This document shows positions 7,557 through 14,726 of a stretch of 64,000 nt of DNA, piece after piece. This stretch comes from Streptomyces spiralis. Its GTDB lineage: Bacteria; Actinomycetota; Actinomycetes; Streptomycetales; Streptomycetaceae. Below the pieces are notes generated by a model, which was not told the DNA's origin, searched no databases, and saw only the letters and a program-made list of their open reading frames with translations. A program made the translations under genes and the position numbers. Where the stretch lies: contig NZ_BNBC01000031.1 in NCBI RefSeq assembly GCF_014654675.1, positions 1 to 64,000 of the forward strand, in the 5' to 3' direction. Every line of letters starts with the position of its first letter. Position 1 is the first letter of the stretch.

Positions 7557-7897
7557 ATGGAGCGGGAACTACTCGAACGGTACTGGTTGGCAACGACGAG
7601 GCGTCCGTGGCCGCTTTGGCTGCGCTCCGCTGCGGCGGTTCCCACGTGATCTGGGAGGGGACTACGCCTGCTGAGCCGCTCACCCTTATCTATGGACGTC
7701 GGCTACGGCACACGCGCCGCCGGGGCATCGAGACCACGAACCTGACACGCGCCGTGGAGCTGCTCGGTCGGCAACAGCAGCCGGTTCGCCTGGGGGAGAT
7801 TAGGGCTGCCGATGGCTCCTGGACGTTCATGCTGTTTCTGACCGAAGACGGCAGCAGACTGATCGCGTGCACCGGCGTGCGGCGGACCCACGTCTGA
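7557..7897 (+). pseudogene. Small conserved gene with apparent frameshift
   Basis: A frame ending at 7897 carries convincing protein sequence (GGSHVIWEGTTPAEPLTLIYGRR, then RAVELLGRQQQPVRL and GSWTFMLFLTEDGSRLIAC) but has no credible start codon of its own. An ATG at 7557, preceded by GGGGGTGG, opens another frame that reads MERELLERYWLATT and would join the first by a one-base shift near 7594. I infer a small protein of roughly 110 residues broken by a single indel, either a real mutation or a sequencing error. Function unknown; the ending has a beta-strand character. Confidence 0.45.
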
Positions 7898-8217
7898 ACC
7901 TCAGCCTACGAAAGCCAGTGACGACGGCGGGGCGTCGAACGCGCGCTTGCCGTCCAGCCGCGTGGCCGCTCACGCAGTTCCAGGTGGTGGCGACCAGGCC
8001 GGCGTCGCCGAGGACGGTGAACCGCTGCTGGAGAGTCGACCCACCACCAAGCTAGTGCGATCAGTAGCCGAAGAAGTGAAGGCGTCGGGCTCTCACCTGC
8101 GGCCATGTAATTGATCAACGCGGCGACCTGCGTCTTAGCCGTCGACGGTTGTCAGCATTGGCCGTCGTTGACTGCCCTTCGACGGCCCTGAGACGGCCCC
8201 GCTCACCGCCCTCGATC
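7898..8217. other. Gap with repeat C copy 2
   Basis: This 320-base gap lies between convergent genes. It contains repeat C (8125-8198) and no gene that I can support. Confidence 0.5.
8125..8198. repeat. Dispersed repeat C, copy 2
   Basis: This is the partner of 5250-5323, aligned over 74 bases without gaps. It contains GTTGTCAGCATTGGCCGTCGTTGACTG, which also resembles the GCCGTC array at 4745-4787. Confidence 0.55.
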
Positions 8218-8946
8218 CTAGAGCTGGTCTTGGCGCTCCCACTCGGGATCAGACCAGCGGTACAGCTCGAAACCTTCTACACCATATGTGATAAACGGCT
8301 TACTTCCATCCTTAATGGGAATTAGTAGCCGTTTACCGTCAATCAATATCGGTAGTTCTAGGTGCCATTGATTGCGCCCGGAGTGGGAATTTACGAAGAT
8401 GAGGAATTGCTCGGTCTCGCCAGGAGACAAAGCCAGGCTGAGCGGAGCAATTGGAGACCCGTCCTCGTCGACCCACATGGTTGTTCCCATTGCTAGGTCA
8501 ACCTGCAGCCGCCTCGGTGTTACAGCAGCGCCACCGACCGGGCAGAGGGCAATACACCCTCGCGGTGGCACATCAAGAGGGTGTGATTCATGGCGAACTT
8601 TTGGGGGGTCAACCACTACGGAGGCGTTTTCGCGCGCTGTGACGGTCACCCTCAAGGCTGTTTGAAATGCCTCAGCCCCGCCTTGTGCCATAGCCCACGA
8701 TCGCCAGTCTGTGGGATGCTCAGGTGGTCTACTCGTGGGTCGTCCAGGGAGCCAAACAAAGGCAGGAATCCAGTTCGGGAATCCGGCCCAGACGATAGAG
8801 GGGTCCGTTTCGACGTGGACACTCACTGGCTTAATGTGGGTGATTCGCCGAGAAATGGCGGTGATCCTGTTCAATAGCGGCTGGAAAACTGCTGTGACAA
8901 TCAATGTGGCTAGAACACTGACTGCACTGATAAGTAGGCCGTTCAT
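8218..8946 (-). CDS. N-terminally membrane-anchored protein, 242 aa
   Basis: Uncharacterised. Residues 3-24 (GLLISAVSVLATLIVTAVFQPL) form one transmembrane helix, and the remaining 215 residues are beta-rich and mostly polar, so a single globular domain attached to the membrane is likely. Tryptophan-rich patches (WAGFPNWIPAFVWLPG, DWRSWAMAQGG) and a late LSLALSPGETEQFLIFV strand are noticeable. AGGGGGG lies just upstream of the ATG. Codon use is a little less GC-rich than in core genes. It stands alone. No catalytic motif was recognised. Confidence 0.6.
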   Translation of the reverse strand: MNGLLISAVSVLATLIVTAVFQPLLNRITAISRRITHIKPVSVHVETDPSIVWAGFPNWIPAFVWLPGRPTSRPPEHPTDWRSWAMAQGGAEAFQTALRVTVTARENASVVVDPPKVRHESHPLDVPPRGCIALCPVGGAAVTPRRLQVDLAMGTTMWVDEDGSPIAPLSLALSPGETEQFLIFVNSHSGRNQWHLELPILIDGKRLLIPIKDGSKPFITYGVEGFELYRWSDPEWERQDQL

Positions 8947-9024
8947 TTACCCCCCTGGAGGAACCCTGCGCAGTGATCGGGAGAGTATCAACGCGGGCGG
9001 CGTAGCGGCTTTGGGCTGGAGCTG

Positions 9025-9136
9025 CCTTGGCGCGAGTGATCATGGCCCCTTACGCTGGCCCGCGGATCGGGCAGGCTTGTGGACCTGCCCGTTAGTGCCC
9101 GATGTGGGGCCATGATCTGGGAGGCTCGCGCCAAGG
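9025..9136. repeat. Nested inverted repeat, three stems
   Basis: Three nested complementary pairs share one centre. CCTTGGCGCGAG (9025-9036) pairs with CTCGCGCCAAGG (9125-9136), GATCATGGCCCC (9038-9049) with GGGGCCATGATC (9106-9117), and CGGGCAGG (9068-9075) with CCTGCCCG (9084-9091). All pairings are perfect. The 112-base structure could be a folded RNA, a replication or transfer origin, or a recombination site. It lies at the left edge of the integrative element, in a 395-base gene-free gap. Confidence 0.75.
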
Positions 9137-9214
9137 TGGCTGCCTAAAGCCGTGGAGCCGACCGCCCCAGCCACGACGTGTTCTGACCTCATGCACTGTG
9201 TGCCTGTCCTCTTC

Positions 9215-9290
9215 GGCGGGAGCGGGCGGCCGGCGGTGCCGAGCGGGGCGGAGACATGAGCGCGGGCGCCGCCGGCCGCCCGCTCCCGCC
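9215..9290. repeat. 22-bp perfect inverted repeat
   Basis: GGCGGGAGCGGGCGGCCGGCGG (9215-9236) is the exact reverse complement of 9269-9290, with a 32-base spacer. A shorter hairpin (CGGGT/ACCCG) follows near 9309-9324. It sits downstream of the DUF1152 gene's stop codon, so it may end that transcript, but the stem is far longer than a usual terminator and lacks a T-run. Confidence 0.7.
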
Positions 9291-9341
9291 CGGAGGAGCG
9301 AAGCGACGACGGGTGCTTGAACCCGTGAAGAAAGTTGTTAC

Positions 9342-10436
9342 TCAGGCTTCGTCTGGGATGTGCCAGAGGGGCGCGTCGTACTGCTCGGGCCGGCTACTGA
9401 TGAGCAGCTGCCGCAACTCGTCCCGCTGCGATCCGCTGAGGTTCAGGGCCTCGGTGATGCGGCGGAACGTCGTGTGGGTGACTCCGCGGGCTCGGGCTTC
9501 GGCCTCGAACTGGCCGAGCTGAGCCCACATCGCGGCCGGGTCAAGCTTCGTGGGCTGCTGCTCCTTCAGCCACAGGGCCTTGTTGCGCTCGTAGTCGATT
9601 TCCGAGTAGCCGCAGATTTCGCGGCTGCAGGCCACGGCCTCGTCCAGGTGTGCGGTTGCCATGATGGCGCGGGCCAGCTGGTTGCGGCTGGCAGCGTCGT
9701 CCAGGTCGACCTCGTGCACCGTAGGGCTATCGTCCGTGAGTGGTACGGGGAGGCCTGCGTCTCTGATCTCGCATGTGCCTCTCACGCCCCTGGCCGTCGC
9801 CGCGAGGAGCGCGGTTGCTTCGGACGGGTGCCATTCCAGGATGGAGCTGATCGCCTCCACGTCGTTCGCGGTGAATGTGTGGACGACGGGGCCTAGCACG
9901 TCGCCCAGGTCTGCCGGCGGGAGTTCGCCGTCCAGCCCCGGACCCACTACCAGAAGCCGTACAGGTGCATTTACCTGGCAGCACGCAGCCAGACTGAGGG
10001 CGTCGCCGAGTGGGCTCTTCAGTGTCGGTTCGTCGCCCCGCGCGAGGATGTCCCCGCCCACGTCCAGGAGGTCGATCGACTCGGGCTCCAAGTGGCTCAC
10101 GAGGTCTTCGAGCTGGTGCGTGAGGCCTTCTGCTCCCTGGTAGGGGTCGAGTAGCGCGAAGGTATGCGGGAGCTCCGCTGCGAGTCGGGGGAGTGTGGAA
10201 CCTGCAGGTGCGATCGGGCGGGCCTGCGCCGGCACTGCCCAGACGGCCGGGGTGAGGCGCTCCAAGCCGGTGAAGTCGGCGGCTCGCCGCGGGCCTGGTA
10301 GCGGATCGATCAGGAGGCGGTCCCACGCATACGTGAGGATCACCGCCTGGTCATCGTCGCCGTAGAGGGCGGCGTGAAGCATTGCGGCGGCGACTGCGTC
10401 GCCACCTCCTCCTGCTGCGACGATCAACCGCGTCAT
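9342..10436 (-). CDS. DUF1152 family protein, 364 aa
   Basis: The N-terminus TRLIVAAGGGGDAVAAAML is glycine-rich like a nucleotide-binding loop and matches the DUF1152 family, whose biochemical role is unknown. Further features are DLLDVGGDILARGDEP around residue 125, LLVVGPGLDGEL around 160 and a conserved-looking C-terminal helix-turn-helix-like stretch (THTTFRRITEALNLSGSQRDELRQLL). The protein is soluble. It is divergent from a GntR regulator 80 bases away, and a palindrome for that regulator lies between them, so repression by the neighbour is likely. It belongs to the left, regulatory end of the integrative element. Confidence 0.7.
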   Translation of the reverse strand: MTRLIVAAGGGGDAVAAAMLHAALYGDDDQAVILTYAWDRLLIDPLPGPRRAADFTGLERLTPAVWAVPAQARPIAPAGSTLPRLAAELPHTFALLDPYQGAEGLTHQLEDLVSHLEPESIDLLDVGGDILARGDEPTLKSPLGDALSLAACCQVNAPVRLLVVGPGLDGELPPADLGDVLGPVVHTFTANDVEAISSILEWHPSEATALLAATARGVRGTCEIRDAGLPVPLTDDSPTVHEVDLDDAASRNQLARAIMATAHLDEAVACSREICGYSEIDYERNKALWLKEQQPTKLDPAAMWAQLGQFEAEARARGVTHTTFRRITEALNLSGSQRDELRQLLISSRPEQYDAPLWHIPDEA

Positions 10437-10477
10437 GCGATCAGACTACGGGTTCATAGGTTGACCACTCACTCTAT

Positions 10478-10500
10478 AGTGGCCAGAGGCCATAGCCACT
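10478..10500. promoter_or_regulatory. Probable GntR operator between DUF1152 and gntR
   Basis: AGTGGC (10478-10483) and GCCACT (10495-10500) form an interrupted palindrome in the 80-base divergent region. On the minus strand AAGTGGCTATGGCC resembles the clearer operator AAGTGGCTAAGGCCACTT at 11318-11335. The adjacent GntR protein is the likely ligand. Confidence 0.6.
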
Positions 10501-10516
10501 TGGACAAGGAGGGGAG

Positions 10517-11257
10517 ATGCCTCAGATCGAAGAGGCTCAGCCGAAGTATCTCCAGATCGCCCACTACATCCGTGATCAGATTCTCCGGGGCGACCTGCGG
10601 CCGGGGGACGAGGTCCCCTCGGAACGGCAGCTCGCCGCGGACTGGAAGGTGTCCCGGCCCACGGCCGCGCGGTCACTGGAAGCGCTGAGCCATCAGGGCC
10701 TGGTCGAGAAGCGCCAGGGTTCCGGAACGTACGTGCGCGGTCTTGAAGTGAACCGGCGTGCCCGGGAGTTGTACGGGCGGGCCCGGCAGACTGGGAAGAT
10801 CTATACGCCCGGAGAGTACGCGGTGATCACTTCGGCTGGTTGGCTGGAGGCTCCGGACTACGTCGCTGAGGCCTTGGGCCTGGCGAGGGACCGTCGAGCC
10901 GTGCACCGCCGGCGCGTGACGAACAACCAGAACGGTCCGATCACGCTGTCCACCTCGTGGTTTGCGTCAGACGTTGGTGAGCGCGCGCCCAAGCTCACGG
11001 ATCCCGAGCGGATCCAGGAGGGGACGCTCATGTACGTCGAGAGGATGACTGGGCGTCAAGGCAGTTACGCAGAAGACCGCATGTGTGCTCGGGCCGCCAC
11101 GGACGAGGAGGCGGCCGACCTGCGATTGGAGCCGGGATCCGCGGTTCTCATCGTCCATCACGTCGTCTTCGACCTCCAGGATCGGCCTCTGGAGTTCGCG
11201 GAAGCCACCTACCCGCCTCACCGCTGGGCCTTCGAGCAGGGCTACCCGCTCACCTGA
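10517..11257 (+). CDS. GntR/UTRA (HutC-type) transcriptional regulator, 246 aa
   Basis: Residues about 9-75 form a winged GntR helix-turn-helix (YLQIAHYIRDQILRG, PSERQLAADWKVSRPTAARSLEAL, EKRQGSGTYV). The rest is a UTRA ligand domain ending in FDLQDRPLEFAEATYPPHRW. GGAGGGGAG precedes the ATG. In pSAM2-like elements such regulators (KorSA type) keep replication and transfer genes silent. Palindromes on both sides of this gene (10478-10500 and 11295-11335) suggest it represses the DUF1152 gene, itself and the small genes downstream. The inducing ligand is unknown. Confidence 0.8.
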   Translation: MPQIEEAQPKYLQIAHYIRDQILRGDLRPGDEVPSERQLAADWKVSRPTAARSLEALSHQGLVEKRQGSGTYVRGLEVNRRARELYGRARQTGKIYTPGEYAVITSAGWLEAPDYVAEALGLARDRRAVHRRRVTNNQNGPITLSTSWFASDVGERAPKLTDPERIQEGTLMYVERMTGRQGSYAEDRMCARAATDEEAADLRLEPGSAVLIVHHVVFDLQDRPLEFAEATYPPHRWAFEQGYPLT

Positions 11258-11294
11258 CGGCTCGCCAGTTGCGGCGAACCGCTTGCGCCGTCGA

Positions 11295-11335
11295 AGTGGC
11301 CAATGCCACTATCCAGAAAGTGGCTAAGGCCACTT
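11295..11335. promoter_or_regulatory. Twin GntR operator palindromes
   Basis: Two copies of one palindrome lie side by side: AGTGGCCAATGCCACT (11295-11310) and AAGTGGCTAAGGCCACTT (11318-11335). Both have arms AGTGGC/GCCACT with four central bases and start 23-24 bases apart, about two helix turns. They overlap the presumed promoter of the small gene at 11355. Confidence 0.65.
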
Positions 11336-11354
11336 GATGGGAAGGGGGCACGAC

Positions 11355-11528
11355 GTGACGAGTCGGCGGCCGAAACAGGATGCGCGGTTAGCTTGCCGCG
11401 GGTGTCGGGGGCGTGGTTGGAAGCGCGTCGGCTCCCGGACGGCGCTGGCGCTCTCCACGGCCAATGACCGCAGCCGTGCCACGTCGAAGCGGCGCTGCCT
11501 CGACTGCGACGGCAGCGGCAAGGAGTGA
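11355..11528 (+). CDS. Small double zinc-knuckle (DnaJ-type) protein, 57 aa
   Basis: This basic protein has two CxxCxGxG-like motifs, CRGCRGRG near residue 14 and CLDCDGSG at the end, as in the zinc-finger domain of DnaJ. The four cysteines could bind one zinc ion. The GTG at 11355 is chosen because AAGGGGG lies 6 bases before it. The gene lies under the twin operators and just upstream of the ATPase gene (7-base gap), so the pair is probably one transcript. Specific role unknown. Confidence 0.65.
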   Translation: MTSRRPKQDARLACRGCRGRGWKRVGSRTALALSTANDRSRATSKRRCLDCDGSGKE

Positions 11529-11534
11529 GCACGC

Positions 11535-11972
11535 ATGGCCTACACGATCGACCGTTACCCCTGCGAGGACTCACCGCGACTCGGAGCGATGACCTTGCAG
11601 CCTGTGCCGGAGTCCGTGCCCCGCGCCCGACGCTGGTTCCGGAAGTTCATCGCTCCGTACAATCCGGCCTGCTCGGTCGATGACTGCACGCTGATGATCT
11701 CGGAGCTGGTGACCAATGCCATCCGCTACGGGAAGTCGGATGATCCCTGGCTGGTACGAGTCGAGTGGTTCCGCGAGGGAAGCTCGCTCCGCGTCGAGGT
11801 GCACAACCCGGGTTTCCCGGCGAACGTGCGGCTGCGGCGGCCGGAAGCGAACGACGCTCACGGGCGGGGGCTGCTCTTGGTCGACTCCATCGCCGACTCC
11901 TGGCACTCCGGGCCAAGCCACCTCGGCGGAACGGTCGTCTCCTTCGTGGTGGCTGATGCCTGGCCGGCGTGA
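11535..11972 (+). CDS. Anti-sigma-factor-like ATP-binding protein (HATPase), 145 aa
   Basis: The protein has the GHKL ATPase signature: an N box ELVTNAIRYG at about residue 56 and a G box HGRGLLLVDSIADSW at about residue 112. Small proteins with only this domain resemble SpoIIAB/RsbW kinases and are numerous in Streptomyces, where they bind regulators or sigma factors. Kinase activity is inferred from family only. The gene follows the small zinc protein within the regulated block of the element. No sigma factor or anti-anti-sigma gene is next to it. Confidence 0.8.
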   Translation: MAYTIDRYPCEDSPRLGAMTLQPVPESVPRARRWFRKFIAPYNPACSVDDCTLMISELVTNAIRYGKSDDPWLVRVEWFREGSSLRVEVHNPGFPANVRLRRPEANDAHGRGLLLVDSIADSWHSGPSHLGGTVVSFVVADAWPA

Positions 11973-12021
11973 TGGGATAGCCCATCCCTTCTACTGTCGG
12001 TGTGAAAGTGTCGCTAGTCTG

Positions 12022-12039
12022 GTTGACCAGTTGACTTGG
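12022..12039. promoter_or_regulatory. Probable autoregulatory operator of second GntR gene
   Basis: GTTGACCAGTTGACTTGG contains two TTGAC half-sites shortly before the gntR gene at 12062. TTGAC and its complement recur in the cluster at 12823-12898, so this is likely the site for autoregulation. Confidence 0.5.
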
Positions 12040-12061
12040 CCAATCCCGACAGGCGGCGTTC

Positions 12062-12790
12062 ATGGCGTATGAAGTGGAGCCACCGAAGTACGTGCGCCTC
12101 GCGCAGACGCTTCAGCGCCGCATCGAGGACGGTACCTATGCGCCGGGCAGTCGTGTGCCGAGTGAGAACCAGCTGGTGCAGGCCTTCGGAATGTCCCGCC
12201 CGACCGTCGTCCGGGCGCTGGAGCTGCTGAAGCGGGACGGTTGGCTTGAGTCCCGCCAGGGGTACGGCACGATCGTCCGTGGTCGTCCGGAAGTCGTCGA
12301 ACGGAAGGACCGGCGGGGGCGTGAGGCGCTGGAGCGCGACGAGTCGCAAGGCGCGGGCCGCCTGATCGACGTCGGGCACGTGCCTGTTCCGGCTCGGATC
12401 GCCTCGGCCCTTGGCCTGCCGAGGAAGGCCGAAGTCCTCATGCGCCGCTTCTTGGTCGAGGAGGATGGCGAAGCTGTCGAGTTGGTCTCGTCGTACTTCC
12501 CCGCCGGCCTGGTCGAGGGCACTGAACTGGGATCTGATGCACCTCTGAGCGGGAGTGCCCGCGAACACGTCGAAGCGCGAAAGAAAGTCCGTTTCGACCA
12601 CGTGATCGAGCGTGTGTCTGCTCGGCTGCCTGAGACCAGTGAGGCCGAGCTGTTGGATCTGCCGGACGGTGTTCCCGTGCTGAGCGTCCTGGTTGTCGCG
12701 TGTGACGCCTCCGGTCGGTCGTTGCAGGTCTCTGATGTGCTCCTTCCAGCTGACCGGCAGGAGCTCGAAGACACCTACCGCTTGAACTGA
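12062..12790 (+). CDS. GntR/UTRA transcriptional regulator, KorSA-like, 242 aa
   Basis: Winged HTH at residues 8-75 (VRLAQTLQRRIEDG, PSENQLVQAFGMSRPTVVRALELL, ESRQGYGTIVRG) and a C-terminal UTRA-type domain. By position, directly before the transfer operon, it corresponds to the KorSA-type repressor of pSAM2-like elements. TTGAC-based palindromes lie upstream of its own gene and between it and the next gene, so it probably represses itself and the transfer genes. It is a different protein from the GntR regulator at 10517, and its sites differ (TTGAC versus AGTGGC). The start ATG is preceded by only weak purines (AGGCGG). Confidence 0.8.
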   Translation: MAYEVEPPKYVRLAQTLQRRIEDGTYAPGSRVPSENQLVQAFGMSRPTVVRALELLKRDGWLESRQGYGTIVRGRPEVVERKDRRGREALERDESQGAGRLIDVGHVPVPARIASALGLPRKAEVLMRRFLVEEDGEAVELVSSYFPAGLVEGTELGSDAPLSGSAREHVEARKKVRFDHVIERVSARLPETSEAELLDLPDGVPVLSVLVVACDASGRSLQVSDVLLPADRQELEDTYRLN

Positions 12791-12822
12791 CCCGTATCTG
12801 GGGGGACTTACCCCCGATAGCG

Positions 12823-12898
12823 ACTTGACAAGTCAACCTGTCATCTCTAGCTTCGAACTTGCTAAGTCAACTTGTCAGGCCGACAAGTTGATCGACTT
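12823..12898. promoter_or_regulatory. Operator cluster before the transfer operon
   Basis: Three related palindromic words lie within 76 bases: ACTTGACAAGTCAA (12823-12836), AAGTCAACTTGTCA (12864-12877) and GACAAGTTGATCGACTT (12882-12898). All share GACAAGT or its complement ACTTGTC, or close variants. They sit directly before the first gene of the transfer operon and should control it. Confidence 0.65.
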
Positions 12899-12915
12899 CA
12901 GAAGGAGCAATCCCT

Positions 12916-13266
12916 GTGCGTGTGATCCGCGTTGACGCCTCGGCCGCCACGATCCTGCTCACCGAGGCTCCGGCACCGAAGGTGCGTGACCGGCAGACCG
13001 GTGAGATCGCCAAGGACGCCGTGAGCGGCGAGGCACTGATGACCGTCGGCGTCGTCTACATCGAGGAGGGCGATTCGTCGCTGATCCAGGTCACCATCCC
13101 CGAGAGCGGTGTGACGGACGGGCTGACCGTCGGCGCCCCGGTCTCGCTGCCGGGTCTGGTGGCTCGGCCGTGGGAAAGCGTCTTCAACGGCCAGCAGCGC
13201 CACGGCATCGCCTACCGGGCGACCGCCGTTGCTCCGGGCGACTTCCCGATGGCTCAGGTGGGCTGA
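12916..13266 (+). CDS. Conserved AICE protein of unknown function, 116 aa
   Basis: This beta-rich soluble protein (RVIRVDASAATILLTEAPAPK, then VGVVYIEEGDSSLIQVTIPE) is the first gene of the transfer operon. The GTG start has GAAGGAG upstream. Homologues appear at the same place, before the transfer ATPase, in related Streptomyces elements, but I know of no assigned function. The C-terminal half (VSLPGLVARPWESVFNGQQRHGIAYRA) looks conserved. It may help regulate or assist transfer. The next gene follows after 5 bases. Confidence 0.6.
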   Translation: MRVIRVDASAATILLTEAPAPKVRDRQTGEIAKDAVSGEALMTVGVVYIEEGDSSLIQVTIPESGVTDGLTVGAPVSLPGLVARPWESVFNGQQRHGIAYRATAVAPGDFPMAQVG

Positions 13267-13271
13267 TCCCC

Positions 13272-14645
13272 GTGACGGACCTGGTGACGTTGGCCGAGCT
13301 GGGCGGTCCGCTTGCTGCGATAGGCGGCGCCGCCTATGCCCGGCACGCCTACCCCGCGGCGTACTGGTCCACGGTCGGGCTGCCGCTCTCGGTGACCCGG
13401 CTGCTGGCCTTGTACTCCTCGACCATGGACGCCTGCGGCCTGACCGTGGAGCCGTCCCGGTGGCGGGCGCTGGCAGTCCGGGCAACCACCCGTCGTGAGG
13501 TCCGGCCGGTGCCTCCCCGACGGGGCATCATCCGGCCCACCGCGACCGGCCTACGCATGCGGCTGAGGCTGGCTCCCGGGCAGGAGCCGGCGGACGTGAC
13601 GGCCTCCGCCGAACGTCTGCGGCACGCCTGGGGCGTCCACGCCGTCCACGTGCGGGACATCAGGCCTGGCGTCGTCGAACTGCGACTCGTCGGCTTCGAC
13701 GTGCTGCGGAAGGTGCGGATGCCCCGTCGGCTCAATGGCAGCCCGCTTCAGGTCCCGGTGGCGTTACGCGAAGACGCGACCGCGTTCGTACGGGACTACC
13801 GGACCGTTCCGCATGAGCTGGTGCTCGGCGCCACGCTCTCGGGCAAGTCCATGTACCTGCGGAACCTGCTGACCGGGCTTGCCGCTCAGCCGGTCGTCCT
13901 GGTCGGCATCGACTGCAAGCGCGGGGTCGAGCTGGCGCCCTTCGCACCCCGGCTCTCCGCCCTGGCAACCGATCCGGAACAGGCGGCCGAGCTGCTTCCC
14001 GCACTGGTCAAGGAAATGGAGGACCGATACGACCTGATCAAGGCCCGGCAGGGCATCGCGCCCGGCACCCTGGAAGAGCTGATCACCTCGGACGTCTGGG
14101 GACTTCCCCAGGACGAACGTCCCGCTCCGATCGTGCTGTTCATCGACGAGGTGGCCGAACTCTTCCTCGTCGCCACGCGGAAGGAGGAGGAACGACGGGA
14201 CGAGATGGTGACCCGGCTCATCCGGCTCGCCCAACTCGGCCGGGCCGCTGGGATCTACCTCGAAGTCTGCGGACAGCGCTTCGGCGCCGAGCTGGGCAAG
14301 GGCGCGACCATGCTCCGCGCTCAGCTCACCGGACGCGTCTGCCACCGCGTGAACGACGAAGCCTCGGCCAAGATGGCGCTCGGCGACATCGCCCCTGAGG
14401 CCGTCCTCGCGGCCTGCGCCATCGCCCCCGAGCTGCCCGGCCTGGCCGTCGTCGGCGACACCTCCGGCGGCTGGTCCCGCATCCGTACCCCTCACCTCTC
14501 CCTCGCCGATGCTGCGGCTGTCTGCCGCGCGACGGCGGACCTCGCCCCCGACGTACCGGCGCTCGATCCCTTCCGGCCGTACGTCCCACCGATGCCGGTG
14601 GAGGCGTCCGGGCCCGTGGCCACAGCTCGCCCGGTCACCGAGTAA
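13272..14645 (+). CDS. FtsK/SpoIIIE-type conjugative transfer ATPase (TraB-like), 457 aa
   Basis: This protein carries the FtsK-family ATPase core: Walker A GATLSGKS at about residue 186 and Walker B IVLFIDEVAELF at about 287, followed by LAQLGRAAGIYLEVCGQRFG, the region expected after strand 4. In actinomycetes such a single hexameric ATPase moves double-stranded DNA between mycelial cells without a type IV secretion system. The N-terminal part contains hydrophobic stretches but no obvious membrane helix. The GTG at 13272 is the chosen start because the frame upstream overlaps the previous gene. A 12-residue match to residues around CGQRFG also occurs as debris at 21311. Confidence 0.85.
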   Translation: MTDLVTLAELGGPLAAIGGAAYARHAYPAAYWSTVGLPLSVTRLLALYSSTMDACGLTVEPSRWRALAVRATTRREVRPVPPRRGIIRPTATGLRMRLRLAPGQEPADVTASAERLRHAWGVHAVHVRDIRPGVVELRLVGFDVLRKVRMPRRLNGSPLQVPVALREDATAFVRDYRTVPHELVLGATLSGKSMYLRNLLTGLAAQPVVLVGIDCKRGVELAPFAPRLSALATDPEQAAELLPALVKEMEDRYDLIKARQGIAPGTLEELITSDVWGLPQDERPAPIVLFIDEVAELFLVATRKEEERRDEMVTRLIRLAQLGRAAGIYLEVCGQRFGAELGKGATMLRAQLTGRVCHRVNDEASAKMALGDIAPEAVLAACAIAPELPGLAVVGDTSGGWSRIRTPHLSLADAAAVCRATADLAPDVPALDPFRPYVPPMPVEASGPVATARPVTE

Positions 14646-14726
14646 GCGCACCCGTCCACGGCCGGCACGGCCGTCCCGTGCCACGCCCCTACCCCCTCCA
14701 TGCCTGGAACCGGAAGGAGTCGCGCC

